This document shows positions 63,369 through 64,000 of a DNA stretch of 64,000 nucleotides, one piece after another. Source of the stretch: Halocatena marina (lineage in GTDB: Archaea; Halobacteriota; Halobacteria; Halobacteriales; Haloarculaceae). Position 1 is the stretch's first letter. Each line of letters begins with the position of its first letter. The notes beneath the pieces were generated by a model. That model was not told the origin of the DNA. It was given only the letters and a program-made list of their open reading frames with translations, and searched no databases. Where the stretch lies: positions 2,604,001 to 2,668,000 of the forward strand of contig NZ_CP109785.1 in the NCBI RefSeq assembly GCF_025913575.1, written 5' to 3'. Both the position numbers and the translations under genes were made by a program.

Positions 63369-64000
63369 TCAGAATGCTTCGAGTGCTTCGAGCGTCTCGG
63401 CTGCGCGTCCGTCGTCGATAGCATCACGCGCCAGTGCTAACCCGTCCTCAATCGTTGCTGCGTCTTCGCGGGCGTAGATGCGGAGTGCAGCATTGAGCGC
63501 GATCGCATCAGCAAAGCTGTCCTCACGGTCACCAGTCAGAACCTCTCGGGTGATCTGTGCCGAGGCTGTGGGAACGTCCTCGACAGCGAGATCATCGCTC
63601 GTCATGTCCATCCCGTACTCTGCGGTTTCGATCTCGAAGTCATCGAGGTCGCCGTCGGTCGAAACGGCCACCTTCGTCGATCCGGGTCGGACGTCGTCGT
63701 AGCCCTCCATTCCTTGGAACATGACGACTCGTCGGATGTCATAACGTTCGCTCTCCGCGAACGTATCGATGATGCGCTTGGCGTAGGGGAGGTGATAGAA
63801 GCTCCCGAGGTGAACGGTTGCGTCTGCGGGGTTCGCGAGCGTCTCGATCGTGTTAACGAACGTCCGGACGCCCATCTGATCACGACGGTCGAAGAGATCG
63901 TGGACAGCCGGGTTGACGTTCGGTTGGTAGTAGAACCCGAATCCAATCTCGTCGGTCATAGCTGCGCTCTCCTCTGGAGCGAGATCAGTCCGAACGCCGA
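63369..64000 (-). CDS. Anthranilate phosphoribosyltransferase-like protein, partial
   Basis: The window end cuts this gene: the frame remains open from 63959 to 64000, so its true start is outside. The visible C-terminal 210 residues match the TrpD/TrpD2 fold: 'NPADATVHLGSFYHLPYAKR', 'RVVMFQGMEGYDDVRPGSTK' and 'DSFADAIALNAALRIYARED' near the end. The visible part lacks the PRPP-binding N-terminal domain. The sequence departs from canonical TrpD in 'FGFYYQPNVNPAVHDL', as in haloarchaeal paralogues, so tryptophan synthesis is not certain. Confidence 0.8.
   Translation of the reverse strand, partial: GVRTDLAPEESAAMTDEIGFGFYYQPNVNPAVHDLFDRRDQMGVRTFVNTIETLANPADATVHLGSFYHLPYAKRIIDTFAESERYDIRRVVMFQGMEGYDDVRPGSTKVAVSTDGDLDDFEIETAEYGMDMTSDDLAVEDVPTASAQITREVLTGDREDSFADAIALNAALRIYAREDAATIEDGLALARDAIDDGRAAETLEALEAF

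Overview
The window comes from a haloarchaeon (class Halobacteria). The proteins are strongly acidic. Several secreted proteins carry twin-arginine signals. The ribosomal, SRP and prefoldin genes are archaeal: L39e, L31e, eIF6, L18Ae, prefoldin alpha, FtsY and SRP54. Many genes belong to haloarchaeal families such as DUF4013, DUF5804, DUF5828, gamma-glutamylcysteine ligase and a TFB-like cyclin protein. Many start codons lie about 25-35 bases after a TATA-like box, as expected for near-leaderless archaeal transcripts. I cannot name the genus. The base composition looks less GC-rich than many haloarchaea.

Region by region: 0-12.5 kb is mostly core chromosome (uvrA, a beta-propeller, a geranylgeranyl reductase, coaD, gshA, tRNA-Leu) with a few small membrane proteins. 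12.5-14.2 kb is a gene-poor, AT-richer accessory patch with a 42-residue zinc-finger protein and an unrecognised protein. 15.2-24.2 kb is the most interesting part. It holds two tandem stand-alone H-NOX haem sensors, then a methyl-accepting transducer with no extracellular sensor domain, then cheW, cheY, cheA, a possible 60-residue protein, cheC and cheD in a tightly packed run. The CheA linker holds recently duplicated acidic modules. The CheD lacks its catalytic cysteine and threonine. No cheB or cheR is present. The simplest reading is a nitric-oxide-responsive taxis module in which the soluble H-NOX proteins feed a sensorless transducer.

24-30.4 kb has an MFS transporter, two tRNAs, the UPF0200/UPF0201 pair, a split MgtE pair and an orphan beta-class DNA methyltransferase resembling the haloarchaeal CTAG methylase. 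Two CTAG sites lie between its TATA box and its start codon. At 30.5-31.4 kb is a precursor that matches the ten-cysteine pattern of halocin C8 and has a Tat signal, so it is a candidate microhalocin. 31.5-38.3 kb is the SRP/ribosome/prefoldin cluster with an S9 peptidase set inside it.

38.5-64 kb returns to housekeeping and transport genes: a second MFS protein, a DrrAB-type ABC exporter, ThpR, TPR, DUF424, an IMPACT protein, uracil phosphoribosyltransferase, an ArsA-like ATPase, MsrA, CstA, the GlmU-GlmS amino-sugar operon, the MutS-MutL operon, a cyclophilin, and at the right edge a truncated TrpD-like phosphoribosyltransferase. Short hexamer-like repeats of the GAAACG type recur in linkers of several conserved genes. 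No rRNA, CRISPR array, intact insertion sequence or provirus was seen.
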